Positions 8,632 through 16,308 are shown, counted from the first letter of the stretch. The stretch is DNA of 64,000 nucleotides from an uncultured Lachnospiraceae bacterium (GCA_947564735.1 CANOEC010000022.1:1-64000), one strand, 5' to 3'. The notes: generated by a model not told the origin, from the letters alone. Numbers and translations are program-made.

Positions 8632-9564
8632 CTATTCATTTCTCACTACCAGTTTAAATACTGCCGTATTGGAATAAGTCAGCGGTTCGCTGTGCATAAA
8701 AAACACGATACCCTCTACCGGCGCCGTTAGTTCATCTATGACTTCCCCCTCAAACGAATCATAGATATAAGCCAGTTTCTGACCTTTGCTGACCTCATCC
8801 CCCACTCTTACTGTCGGTTCAAACAGTCCTGATCTGTTTGTCCTGACAGAAACCATATCCGTGTCTTTCACCACCTGTGATATATACCCGTCATGGCTAT
8901 GATACTCCACAATGCCCTGCTTGTTCAAAAAATTCAAGATTCCGCGCATCGCCTCCCCGGCACTTTTCTTATCCACCCTCGTCGTCGTTGTAGTGTAGAT
9001 GCTGAATGCCTGTGTCTCCCAAATCTGCCAGTTATAATTCAGTGTCGTGGTGTCATAGGGCCGCACCTTTCTAATCACCACATAAGGCATTCCGAATTGT
9101 CTGGCAAGACCGGTATCCTCAAATCCCGTCCCCATCATACGCACATGGGGCATAAACTCTCCCGGCATATAAAATGAAGTAAACTGGATGCCAAACTGAT
9201 ACTCCGATATCACCGCAAAAACTCCTTCCGCAATCCTCTGTGTGGTCTCGCCCTCGGAATATCCGGGAAACATCCTGTTAATATCCGTATTATCTACAGA
9301 CCAAAAACGCTTCTGTGTATTCATGGAATACGGATTGACACAGGGGATTACCAAAATCTTTTTCCCTGACACAAGCTTTCCATCCTGCTCCATCTGTTTC
9401 AGTTTCCTTACCATCTGGGAACAGCAGTAAAGCTGCTGTATCTCGTTTCCGCGCATACTCCCCACGATACAGACAGCCTTTTCCCCTTCTCCAAATTCAT
9501 AACCATTTACCCTGAAATCATCCCTGTAAAGCCCTTTTATCTCATAAACTGTTACTTTCCGCAT
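8632..9564 (-). CDS. AspA/AstE-type deacylase paralogue, predicted zinc-less
   Basis: A 310-aa protein of the succinylglutamate desuccinylase/aspartoacylase (M14-like) family. The fold markers are present: VCIVGSMRGNE (34-41), a NPYSMNTQKRFW segment, DNTDINRMFPG and a C-terminal lipoyl-like beta barrel with VRVGDEVSKGQKLAYIYD. The zinc site is not: the usual HGxE is RGNE (R38, E41), and the region aligning with DIHASN of its neighbour has no His (YQFGIQFTSF). It starts 16 bases after the neighbouring paralogue with a strong GAGGTGGAG ribosome site. It is probably a partner, binding protein or regulator of the active paralogue, unless it uses unconventional chemistry. Last gene of the ATP-grasp/alpha-E/transglutaminase operon. 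Confidence 0.82.
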   Translation of the reverse strand: MRKVTVYEIKGLYRDDFRVNGYEFGEGEKAVCIVGSMRGNEIQQLYCCSQMVRKLKQMEQDGKLVSGKKILVIPCVNPYSMNTQKRFWSVDNTDINRMFPGYSEGETTQRIAEGVFAVISEYQFGIQFTSFYMPGEFMPHVRMMGTGFEDTGLARQFGMPYVVIRKVRPYDTTTLNYNWQIWETQAFSIYTTTTTRVDKKSAGEAMRGILNFLNKQGIVEYHSHDGYISQVVKDTDMVSVRTNRSGLFEPTVRVGDEVSKGQKLAYIYDSFEGEVIDELTAPVEGIVFFMHSEPLTYSNTAVFKLVVRNE

Positions 9565-9580
9565 TTTCTCTCCACCTCAA

Positions 9581-10522
9581 TTATTCCAGTTTCTTACGAA
9601 GAAGCCTGCCAACCAGAGAACCTTCATCCACGACTGGATATTCCCTGATTGTAAATAGGATTCCGTCCACAGGGGAAGTCACCTCGTCCAGCACCTCGCC
9701 CGATAAGGGATGGATGATACGCCCGATACGTTCCCCTTTCCTTAATCTTTCCCAATGTCTTACATCGGGCAGGAATACGCCTCCCACAGAAGCATTCAAA
9801 TAGACCACATCTTCCGGGTCATCCGATAAGATCGGAGCCCTCACAGGCGTCACATTCCCTGTCCATATGCCAAGTTTCTCCATCAGATGAAAGATCCCAT
9901 CCACCATCTGGTCTCCGTATGCCTTTGTGATACGCATGCCAACACCCATCTCCACCACCAGCACGGGCGTCCCTATGCTGTTTAAGCTGTGGGCAAATGT
10001 GGCTTCCAGCACTGTGCTGGCTCCATGAACCCAGATAAAATCCACATTGGATTCCATCGCCAGTGGAACCAGCTTCTCCCGATGCAGTTCGTTGATACGA
10101 ATCTGCGGTATCTCTGTCAGAAAAATATTGCTGGCATGAATATCCAACACCAAGTCCGATCCGGTTATATCCTGAATAATCTCTGAAGCCAGATACTCCG
10201 TCATATTGCCATCCCTGTTCCCCGGAAAAAGCCGGTTCATATCCAAGTCAAAAGCTGGAATACCTCTCGTAATCGAATCTATCCCTAACGGATTCAGCGC
10301 CGGATAAATATCAACAATTCCGGCAAGCTTCTCTTCCTGCTGTCTGATGCGGCGAAGTAATTCAAAGCAAACATACTGTCCTTCCAGTTCATCCCCATGG
10401 ATGCCTGTAACAATACTGATGCGTTTTACACCCTCCGTCAGATGTTCTGCTTCTATCCGGTTCTTTTGAATCTTAAATTTCTCACCTACCGGCAGCTCCA
10501 TTGAAGCCACTGTTTTTATCAT
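9581..10522 (-). CDS. AspA/AstE-type zinc deacylase or carboxypeptidase
   Basis: A 313-aa succinylglutamate desuccinylase/aspartoacylase family enzyme. The zinc ligands are intact: TGIHGDELEG gives H42 and E45, and LVLDIHASN gives H129. NPLGIDSITRG and DLDMNRLFPGN are the conserved substrate-side segments. The C-terminal barrel (about 220-313) has VRHWERLRKGERIGRIIHPL. Family members cleave amides such as N-acyl amino acids or peptide-like bonds; the substrate here is unknown. It follows the transglutaminase gene by 57 bases and precedes its zinc-less paralogue by 16. In this operon it could hydrolyse the amide product made by the ATP-grasp ligase or release a modifying group (inference). Confidence 0.87.
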   Translation of the reverse strand: MIKTVASMELPVGEKFKIQKNRIEAEHLTEGVKRISIVTGIHGDELEGQYVCFELLRRIRQQEEKLAGIVDIYPALNPLGIDSITRGIPAFDLDMNRLFPGNRDGNMTEYLASEIIQDITGSDLVLDIHASNIFLTEIPQIRINELHREKLVPLAMESNVDFIWVHGASTVLEATFAHSLNSIGTPVLVVEMGVGMRITKAYGDQMVDGIFHLMEKLGIWTGNVTPVRAPILSDDPEDVVYLNASVGGVFLPDVRHWERLRKGERIGRIIHPLSGEVLDEVTSPVDGILFTIREYPVVDEGSLVGRLLRKKLE

Positions 10523-10579
10523 TTCCTTTTCCCTGTAACAGTCCTGTCAACTGTTATTTCCCTTCCTATTTTGAAAAAA

Positions 10580-11371
10580 TTAAAAATCGGTCTCTGTAAC
10601 AGACACGCGCACTGTCTGCATCTGGTTTCCGCCTCCGTGCATGATGCCACGGTTAATCAGACAGTCCGCCGCATCCCTACCACAGCCTATCCGAATATAA
10701 TCATCCCCCGCGGGAGCATTATTGGTCGGATCCAGCCCATACCATTTTCCTTCGTGGCACAGTTCCACCCATGCATGGCTTGCGCCTTCCCCAATCATCA
10801 TCCCTGTCACATACCGTGCAGGGATGCCTTCCCGATGAAGCAGGGCTATCATAATGTGCGCATAGTCCTGACAGACGCCCCTGCCTAGTTTCCATGCCTG
10901 CTCCGCTGTTGTATCCATACCGGTACAGCCTTTTTCATATGCAAAATCATGATACAGCCTGTTCATCAGATAAATGCCTTTTTCGTAGTTACCCGCCGGC
11001 AAACTAGTTTTCAATCCCACATGATAAGCATAAAGAGCCTCGCCTGCCACGTTCAACCCATGCGGATGGCGGAAAACGGCAGTCATCTTTCCATCATCTT
11101 CTTTCTCCCATCCGGCAAGCCCCGTCCTGACATCCCCAGTAATATGGAACTGAAATGTATCATGTGGAATGGTATTCTCTCCATATATCTGCCTATTTCC
11201 AAAAGAATCCTCACCTGTGCTGTAGGTTACGGCTGGATACAGTTCTATAGATGTACTCTCCACTTCCTGACGCAACGTTTTCATAGGAAAACACTTAATC
11301 GTAAAATGACAGACAGATACTACTTCTGAATATGCAATCTGCATACAATAATCAAAATGTAATTTTTTCAT
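10580..11371 (-). CDS. Transglutaminase-like cysteine peptidase/amidase
   Basis: A 263-aa cytosolic transglutaminase-fold protein. The N-terminal beta domain (about 1-100) matches the bacterial transglutaminase-like N-terminal domain. The catalytic triad is visible as C167 (GRGVCQDYAH), H199 (EGASHAWVEL) and D214 (YGLDPTNN). Such proteins usually act as peptidases or amidases, or catalyse transamidation. Linkage with circularly permuted ATP-grasp and alpha-E genes is a recognised conserved neighbourhood proposed to make and process an unknown peptide or amide. AAGGGG lies before the ATG. Gap of 16 bases from the alpha-E gene. Confidence 0.88.
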   Translation of the reverse strand: MKKLHFDYCMQIAYSEVVSVCHFTIKCFPMKTLRQEVESTSIELYPAVTYSTGEDSFGNRQIYGENTIPHDTFQFHITGDVRTGLAGWEKEDDGKMTAVFRHPHGLNVAGEALYAYHVGLKTSLPAGNYEKGIYLMNRLYHDFAYEKGCTGMDTTAEQAWKLGRGVCQDYAHIMIALLHREGIPARYVTGMMIGEGASHAWVELCHEGKWYGLDPTNNAPAGDDYIRIGCGRDAADCLINRGIMHGGGNQMQTVRVSVTETDF

Positions 11372-11387
11372 ATAACGCCCCTTGCTA

Positions 11388-12050
11388 TTACAGAATTGCC
11401 TCTACCTCGTTTACAATTCCATAATAATCCACTTCCGGCTCCTCCACAAGGGCTTTTATTCGCGCAAGCTTTTCTGCGTTATATTCCAGTCCGCTGCGCT
11501 CTATGCGCGGAATCATGCGGTGAACCTCACGCACAAGGACTTTCTTCTCTGTCCCCAGCCTTGCAAACATATCTACCCTCTCGATTCGTTTCCCAGCCTT
11601 TATAATATTGCGAATCTGCTCCGAATCAATCTGGTCATCTGCAATCCCCCAAAATGCCAGCAGGTTATCTATCACCCTCTGCATCTCAATCAGCGGAGCA
11701 TTGCTCATTTCAGCCTTATTCATGGCATAGATGGCAAGCTGTATGTACGAAAGCGTTTCTGACCCTATACTCTCCCGAAGGACAATGGCATTATCGTATG
11801 CCCTGTTCAGATTGCTGATAATAGAATCCGGATTTTCTGCATCGAATGGATATTTTCTTTGAAATACATCCTTGTTCCCATAAATATCCGGGATATCCAC
11901 CATCCTGCAGAATTCCTGATAAGAGTCAAGCATTTCATCAATCATAATATCATATTTCTGAAAGTAAAAACGTATCGTGGTATAAACCCTCTCCGTGTAC
12001 CTTCCCAACCAGTATAGTCTGTCCGCCTGTTCTACTGAGATAATACCCAT
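11388..12050 (-). CDS. Alpha-E domain protein (formerly DUF403)
   Basis: A 220-aa all-alpha protein with the alpha-E family signature near the N-terminus: YWLGRYTERVYTTIRFY, containing the conserved Glu-Arg pair. Other helices include YDNAIVLRESIGSETLSYIQ and the C-terminal VEAIL. No catalytic function is established; the family is found almost exclusively beside circularly permuted ATP-grasp and transglutaminase-like genes. Its start overlaps the end of the ATP-grasp gene by 19 bases and is preceded by AAGGACAC, a sign of translational coupling and probably a stoichiometric complex (inference). Confidence 0.9.
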   Translation of the reverse strand: MGIISVEQADRLYWLGRYTERVYTTIRFYFQKYDIMIDEMLDSYQEFCRMVDIPDIYGNKDVFQRKYPFDAENPDSIISNLNRAYDNAIVLRESIGSETLSYIQLAIYAMNKAEMSNAPLIEMQRVIDNLLAFWGIADDQIDSEQIRNIIKAGKRIERVDMFARLGTEKKVLVREVHRMIPRIERSGLEYNAEKLARIKALVEEPEVDYYGIVNEVEAIL

Positions 12051-13351
12051 GTGTCCTTAAAACCTCCTCCCTGTGATGAGTTAACGATAAAGGAATCCGA
12101 ATTTCTGGAAAACCGCGTCAGCCCGCTCTTCCAGACTAGAGGTTCATCCGCCATCAGCACAAATGCCCGCAGATCAGCCTTTCTGGGAACCCTGCCGCCC
12201 TCCTCCTGAATGTCTAGATCTTGGAAATCTATTACCTCCTGTGCAATAAATCTCCTTGGCTCCTTTTTCAATAGCACGATAAAGGCTTCCCTTTGCTCCC
12301 TTGTCATGGCGTCTCCAAATACCACCCCATAACCGCCTGCCTCCGCCACATCCTTGAGTACCAGATTGTCGAAATGCTCCAGCACATACGCCATATCTTC
12401 CTTATAAAACGGAAGATATGTTGGCGCATTGGAAAGAACCGGCTCCTCTCCAAGATAATACTTAATCATCTTAGGTGCAAAATAATAAATGCCCTTGTCA
12501 TCCGCCACACCGTTACCCGGTGCATTCAAAAGCGCCACGTTTCCTTTACGAAAGACATCGAAAATATGGGGAATGCCAATCAGGGACTGCGGATTGAAAT
12601 TCATCGGGTCAAGATACTCATCCGATATGCGGCGGTATACGGCACCTACACGCTCTTTTTTCCCATTTACCGCCACATAGTACAATTTGTCATCCTCTAC
12701 CTTAAGCTCTGATCCATTTACCAGATGTGCTCCGGTTCTCTCCGCCAGATAAGAATGCTCAAAATAAGCCGCATTATAACGTCCCGGCGTAAGGATGACC
12801 GTATGCCCTCCCACACTCACATGGTCAAAGGTTTGCCGCAGGAGCTGTGCGTAATTCCTGTTGTCCTCCAAATGATTGTCATGGAAAGTTTCCGGCGAGC
12901 TTCTCCGGCATAATTCTCTTGCAATCATTGGATAAGAAGCGCCTGATGGGACACGCAGATTGTCCTCAAGGATATACCAGTTTCCATCCTTCCCCTTGAC
13001 CAAATCAATGCCGGATATATGGGAGTAAATCCCTTTCGGCGGCAAAATTCCCTCACATTCTGCAAGATACCCACTGGATGCAAAGATAAAATCTTCCGGG
13101 ACAACGCCATCCTTCACAATTTTCTTATCGCTGTATATGTCTTTGATAAACAGATTCAACGCCGTCACACGCTGCTTCAGTCCGCGTTCCAGATAAAGGA
13201 ACTCTTCATACTCAATCACTCTGGGAATCGCGTCGAAAGGGAAGAGCTGTTCCTTAAAAGTATTGTTCTTATAAATCCCAAACCGCACCCCGTAACGCGC
13301 CAGCAACTCATTTACCGTATCCGTGTGCTGTAACAATTCCAACTGCCGCAT
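12032..13351 (-). CDS. Circularly permuted ATP-grasp type 2 amidoligase
   Basis: A 439-aa member of the circularly permuted ATP-grasp type 2 family, predicted to join a carboxylate and an amine using ATP. Recognisable segments are LEDNLRVPSGASYPMIAREL (around 150), VILTPGRYNAAYFEHSYLAE, NAPGNGVADDKGIYYFAPKM, LKDVAEAGGYGVVFGDAM and AQEVIDFQDLDIQ. I chose the ATG at 13351 because GGAGGAG lies seven bases before it; an upstream in-frame ATG at 13375 lacks a site. It is the first gene of the five-gene operon, 102 bases after a consensus promoter with an intervening hairpin. Substrate and product are unknown, although related clusters have been proposed to form peptide tags or novel small peptides. 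Confidence 0.9.
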   Translation of the reverse strand: MRQLELLQHTDTVNELLARYGVRFGIYKNNTFKEQLFPFDAIPRVIEYEEFLYLERGLKQRVTALNLFIKDIYSDKKIVKDGVVPEDFIFASSGYLAECEGILPPKGIYSHISGIDLVKGKDGNWYILEDNLRVPSGASYPMIARELCRRSSPETFHDNHLEDNRNYAQLLRQTFDHVSVGGHTVILTPGRYNAAYFEHSYLAERTGAHLVNGSELKVEDDKLYYVAVNGKKERVGAVYRRISDEYLDPMNFNPQSLIGIPHIFDVFRKGNVALLNAPGNGVADDKGIYYFAPKMIKYYLGEEPVLSNAPTYLPFYKEDMAYVLEHFDNLVLKDVAEAGGYGVVFGDAMTREQREAFIVLLKKEPRRFIAQEVIDFQDLDIQEEGGRVPRKADLRAFVLMADEPLVWKSGLTRFSRNSDSFIVNSSQGGGFKDTWVLSQ

Positions 13352-13386
13352 AAATTCTCCTCCTACGTTTTGCATCCAAATAAAAT

Positions 13387-13420
13387 AGGCGTCTCACCAG
13401 TTTTCATCTGGGAAACGCCT
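13387..13420 (-). promoter_or_regulatory. Leader hairpin before the ATP-grasp operon (attenuator-like)
   Basis: On the minus strand AGGCGTTTC pairs with GAGACGCCT (nine pairs, one G-U), an inner CCAG/CTGG extends it, and ATTTTATTT follows. It lies between the promoter and the start codon, ending about 35 bases before the ATG, so it may halt or stabilise the operon transcript. The U-tract is imperfect. It could alternatively terminate readthrough from the RelA-type gene. Confidence 0.5.
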
Positions 13421-13452
13421 TTGTTTCATCTATCGCTCATCTATCGAATAAT

Positions 13453-13481
13453 AGTATACGTGAATACAAAACGAATGTCAA
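13453..13481 (-). promoter_or_regulatory. Consensus promoter of the ATP-grasp operon
   Basis: On the minus strand TTGACA, a 17-base spacer and TATACT. It is one of the two best promoters in the window. The transcript would start near 13446, giving a leader of about 95 bases. A near-perfect direct repeat of GCGATAGATGA (13427-13449) follows the -10 box. Confidence 0.75.
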
Positions 13482-13587
13482 TATATAGCGACTAAACATT
13501 TATATGCTCTTTTTTCGGTGTGAGGATTAGCAGGCTTTCTACCGGAATCATACAAAACTCCACCATTAAAGAACCTATTGTAAAATA

Positions 13588-14574
13588 TCAGTCCATATCA
13601 TTTTGAAATCTTGAAAGATGTTCAAACGGTAAAATCTGCCTTCCGCGAAACAGCCCACACCCATCATTTACCCTGTAATTATCTATTGCCGTAAACATAT
13701 TCACGTCAATCTCAGACAGCTTCAAGTTCTGGAGCTTCTGCTCCCTTTCGTATGCCTCATCAAAATATATACATTCGCCGACAGGTATTTCCTCCCGCCT
13801 TGCTCTTTCCGCTTCCTGTATCTTCTCATAGCCGAAATGGTTTGCATCGCCAATCTCCGCATGGTCGTCCATATCCTTTGTCCTTAACTGGATCTCCGTA
13901 TAACATCTGGCAGAATTATCATACAGGGTAATATGCAGAGACTGGTAACCTAAAGGCCGACTGTTGACAATATAATCCCTGTAATACGGTCTTACCTCTT
14001 CCATTAACATATCGGAATATCCGGTTGTCGAAATTCCTGCCAGTTCAACAGTAAAACCTCTTTCTTCAAAAAATTCCGGAATCATATTGGCAATCTCATA
14101 AAGATACTTGAGTTCCGTCTGCTCCCTTATTTCATCAGAAGCAATATTACACTTTGGTAAAGATATGACAATTCTGTATGCAATGATATCCCGTAGCCTC
14201 AAAAGCTGGTTTTTTATATCCGTATCTGAGGGAAACGCTTTGTTAGCCGTGTAGTAATCATATATAAATTCAACAATATAGCCATTTATCTTTTTTTCCG
14301 TCCTAATCAGCGATTTTATTCTCCCCTTAAAGGTAAAAGCAAGAAACGGATATTGTTTGGTCATATAAATATACAATTCTTTAATTTTCTGTGATTGCAA
14401 TGTCAGGAAATTATTATGTAAAAGAATTTCCGTCATCTGTATCAGTACATTGCAATGGGCAATATCAACTGTATTGTGGGACTTAATCGCATTGTTCCTT
14501 AAATCATCCGTATATTGGTTTAAGATTTTTAATACAGTATCCCCTGAATAAAGATAATCATTTAAACTTATCAT
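13588..14574 (-). CDS. Single-domain RelA/SpoT-type (p)ppGpp synthetase-like protein
   Basis: I start this gene at the ATG at 14574 (328 aa) because GGGAGG lies nine bases before it; a longer open frame reaches 14733 but its first 53 codons are shadows of older genes. The protein has an alpha-helical N-terminus and a nucleotidyltransferase domain of the RelA/SpoT type: GRIKS and RTEKK (about 84-96), RDIIAYRI (about 128), YRDYIV with GYQSLH (about 198-214) and EIQLRTKDMDDHAEIGDANH (about 227-246). There is no HD hydrolase, TGS or ACT domain, so it is a stand-alone alarmone-type synthetase or a toxin-type relative (toxSAS). No intact cognate antitoxin lies next to it. Product (ppGpp, pppGpp, ppApp or tRNA pyrophosphorylation) cannot be predicted. 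Confidence 0.78.
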   Translation of the reverse strand: MISLNDYLYSGDTVLKILNQYTDDLRNNAIKSHNTVDIAHCNVLIQMTEILLHNNFLTLQSQKIKELYIYMTKQYPFLAFTFKGRIKSLIRTEKKINGYIVEFIYDYYTANKAFPSDTDIKNQLLRLRDIIAYRIVISLPKCNIASDEIREQTELKYLYEIANMIPEFFEERGFTVELAGISTTGYSDMLMEEVRPYYRDYIVNSRPLGYQSLHITLYDNSARCYTEIQLRTKDMDDHAEIGDANHFGYEKIQEAERARREEIPVGECIYFDEAYEREQKLQNLKLSEIDVNMFTAIDNYRVNDGCGLFRGRQILPFEHLSRFQNDMD

Positions 14575-14593
14575 CAGCACATGCCTCCCCATT

Positions 14594-14700
14594 TTATCTC
14601 TTTTCTCTGCATACACGCACAAAAACTTGAAATATTCTCCGACCGTTTCCATCTGTCTGATAAGAAAACTCTGGGTGCCATTGTACTGCCCACACAAAGC
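14594..14700 (-). pseudogene. C-terminal remnant of a class I amidotransferase-like peptidase C26
   Basis: The frame reads FVWAVQWHPEFSYQTDGNGR followed by RIFQVFVRVCREKR and a stop. This is the characteristic C-terminus (Q-W-H-P-E-F, catalytic His/Glu region) of gamma-glutamyl-GABA hydrolase (PuuD)-like proteins. The rest of the gene is absent; it joins directly to a Phd-type fragment upstream. Its stop is 17 bases before the RelA-type start, so the intact gene was probably in an operon with it. Confidence 0.65.
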
Positions 14701-14839
14701 TTTTAAATACATATCGAGACTGAGTCTCACCATTGCACCCTATCCATTTTTGGTAAGATATACAGGCTCCCCCATTAACAATCTTCTCAATATCAAGAAA
14801 CTTATTTCTAAGATCTGAAACAGGTCGGGTCTGAATCAT
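14701..14839 (-). pseudogene. Phd/YefM-type antitoxin remnant
   Basis: From the ATG at 14839 the frame gives MIQTRPVSDLRNKFLDIEKI, a typical Phd/YefM N-terminus. The expected continuation EPVYLTKNG is found one frame away and runs into a TAG before GAMVRLSLDMYLKAL. A frameshift plus an in-frame stop, and fusion to the C26 fragment, mark it as dead. A promoter still lies upstream. Confidence 0.65.
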
Positions 14840-14887
14840 TACCAATCACTCTTTATCTGAATTTTATCACAATTTTAACATTTTTTC

Positions 14888-14916
14888 ATTGTACCTAAAT
14901 ATTCCCGACAATGCAA
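14888..14916 (-). promoter_or_regulatory. Promoter of the Phd remnant/RelA-type gene
   Basis: On the minus strand TTGCAT, a 17-base spacer and TACAAT, about 50 bases before the Phd remnant ATG. It is the most likely promoter for the RelA-type synthetase, whose transcript would carry the two remnants as a leader of about 300 bases. Confidence 0.55.
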
Positions 14917-14979
14917 CAAAAAAGCAGTTTATTTCATTACAATTGCTTCTTCAATAAATAATTTACTCGGTGTTTGAAT

Positions 14980-15171
14980 TTATGACATTGCTTCAATACT
15001 TTCATGCGTGTAAATATTTTCATCCACCCGCTGCTGATGACCTGCCATCACAGAAACCACAAGTGCAGCTTCACGTGCCGCCTTCTCTGTTTCACCTCTT
15101 CGCATAAACCTTTTGGGTTTTAAAGTTTTAGGATTGAAAAGATTAGCCTGAATAACACATTCATACTTCAT
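14980..15171 (-). CDS. Small hypothetical protein (63 aa)
   Basis: An open frame of 63 codons beginning MKYECVIQANLFNPKTLKPK, with an Ala-rich helix (EKAAREAALVVSVMAG) and an acidic C-terminus. I do not recognise it. Support is the strong promoter placed about 60 bases upstream and the clean position after the tpiA terminator. Against it, no good ribosome site is close (AGGAAG is 17 bases away). It may be a small protein or a fragment of a lost gene. Confidence 0.4.
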   Translation of the reverse strand: MKYECVIQANLFNPKTLKPKRFMRRGETEKAAREAALVVSVMAGHQQRVDENIYTHESIEAMS

Positions 15172-15228
15172 AAAGCATGTATATGATACTTCCTGATTTA
15201 TGATAGTTTTTAAAATCGCTCGATTGTG

Positions 15229-15257
15229 ATATTATGATATATATTTCTGATAGTCAA
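15229..15257 (-). promoter_or_regulatory. Promoter of the 63-aa ORF
   Basis: On the minus strand TTGACT, a 17-base spacer and TAATAT, starting a transcript about 50 bases before the 63-aa ORF and directly downstream of the tpiA terminator. Confidence 0.6.
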
Positions 15258-15275
15258 GCCAACCACAAAGACATC

Positions 15276-15317
15276 AAAAAGGGATACCAAAGGATTTATT
15301 TTTTCCCTTGATACCCC
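15276..15317 (-). terminator. tpiA terminator
   Basis: On the minus strand GGGGTATCAAGGG pairs with CCTTTGGTATCCC over 13 positions (three G-U pairs), followed by TTTTT. It lies about 45 bases after the tpiA stop codon. Confidence 0.8.
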
Positions 15318-15361
15318 TATTTTACTACACTATCTAACTATCAGATTTTTCCAAAAACATA

Positions 15362-16111
15362 TTATTTGTAATTCACAATCTTACCAAAATCAGCCTTCAA
15401 AGAAGCGCCGCCTACCAGACCGCCGTCGATATCGGGCTGTCCGAACAGTTCTGCCGCATTACCAGCATTTACGGAACCGCCGTACTGGATACGAACCGCA
15501 TCTGCGGTAGCTGCATCATAAATCTCAGCGATGCACTCACGGATGCCTTTGCATACTTCTTCCGCCTGCTCTGTGGTAGCTGTCTTACCTGTGCCGATTG
15601 CCCAGATAGGCTCATACGCGATAACCATACTCTGTACCTGCTCTGCCGTAATTCCGGTAAGATCTGACTTAATCTGCAGTCTGATCCAGTCCATGGTAAC
15701 GCCCATTTCTCTCTGCTCCAATGTCTCGCCGCAGCAAAGAATCGGTGTAAGACCTGCCTCGAAAGCCTTCTTTACTTTTTTATTTAAAAGAACATCATCC
15801 TCTTTGAAATAGTCACGTCTCTCGGAATGTCCGATGATAACATACTTTGCGCCTGCATCTTTAATCATTGCCGCAGAGATTTCACCCGTGTATGCGCCCT
15901 TCTCCTCAAAGTACATATTCTCAGCGCCTACTTCTACGTTGGTGCCTTTTACTGCCTCAACAACCGGTACGATGTCGATTGCAGGTACGCAGTATACTAC
16001 ATCTACGTCATCGGATTTCACCAAGTCTTTTAACTCATCACATAATTTCACTGCCTCACTGGGAGTCATATTCATCTTCCAGTTACCGGCTACGATTTTC
16101 TTTCTTGCCAT
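15362..16111 (-). CDS. tpiA: Triosephosphate isomerase
   Basis: A 249-aa cytosolic glycolytic enzyme interconverting dihydroxyacetone phosphate and glyceraldehyde 3-phosphate. The catalytic residues are K12 (GNWKMN), H95 (IIGHSERR) and E167 ([12 protein letters not shown], followed by the flexible loop). The length is standard. It follows pgk by about 190 bases, a stretch holding two hairpins, and ends before a strong terminator. Confidence 0.98.
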   Translation of the reverse strand: MARKKIVAGNWKMNMTPSEAVKLCDELKDLVKSDDVDVVYCVPAIDIVPVVEAVKGTNVEVGAENMYFEEKGAYTGEISAAMIKDAGAKYVIIGHSERRDYFKEDDVLLNKKVKKAFEAGLTPILCCGETLEQREMGVTMDWIRLQIKSDLTGITAEQVQSMVIAYEPIWAIGTGKTATTEQAEEVCKGIRECIAEIYDAATADAVRIQYGGSVNAGNAAELFGQPDIDGGLVGGASLKADFGKIVNYK

Positions 16112-16226
16112 TGTACTATTCTCCTTATACTTTCTATATACAATCTTCTATTTTATCGTATCGTCTGCAGCAGAACAACAGGCGTTGTTGCTGCCTAGTT
16201 TCTCTATCTTATCACTCAGCCCGGAA

Positions 16227-16308
16227 GAATGCCAAAGGGCATTCTTCTCAGAATAACTTAGTATGTCTTTGCTGATGTTCTTTATCAGCTTAGACATACT
16301 TTATTCTG
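16227..16308 (-). other. Two hairpins between pgk and tpiA
   Basis: A large hairpin (16249-16308) begins at the pgk stop codon. AGAATAA, AGTATGTCT and GCTGAT on one arm pair with TTATTCT, AGACATACT and ATCAGC on the other, with small bulges. A second hairpin (16227-16244) is GAATGCC, three bases, GGCATTC. Neither is followed by a U-tract, so RNA processing or stabilisation between the two cistrons is more likely than termination. Confidence 0.55.

Noticed and set aside
8632-13351. Defence island interpretation of the ATP-grasp operon
   Set aside because: No nuclease, helicase, restriction or toxin gene is present in it; the enzymes point to amide-bond chemistry.
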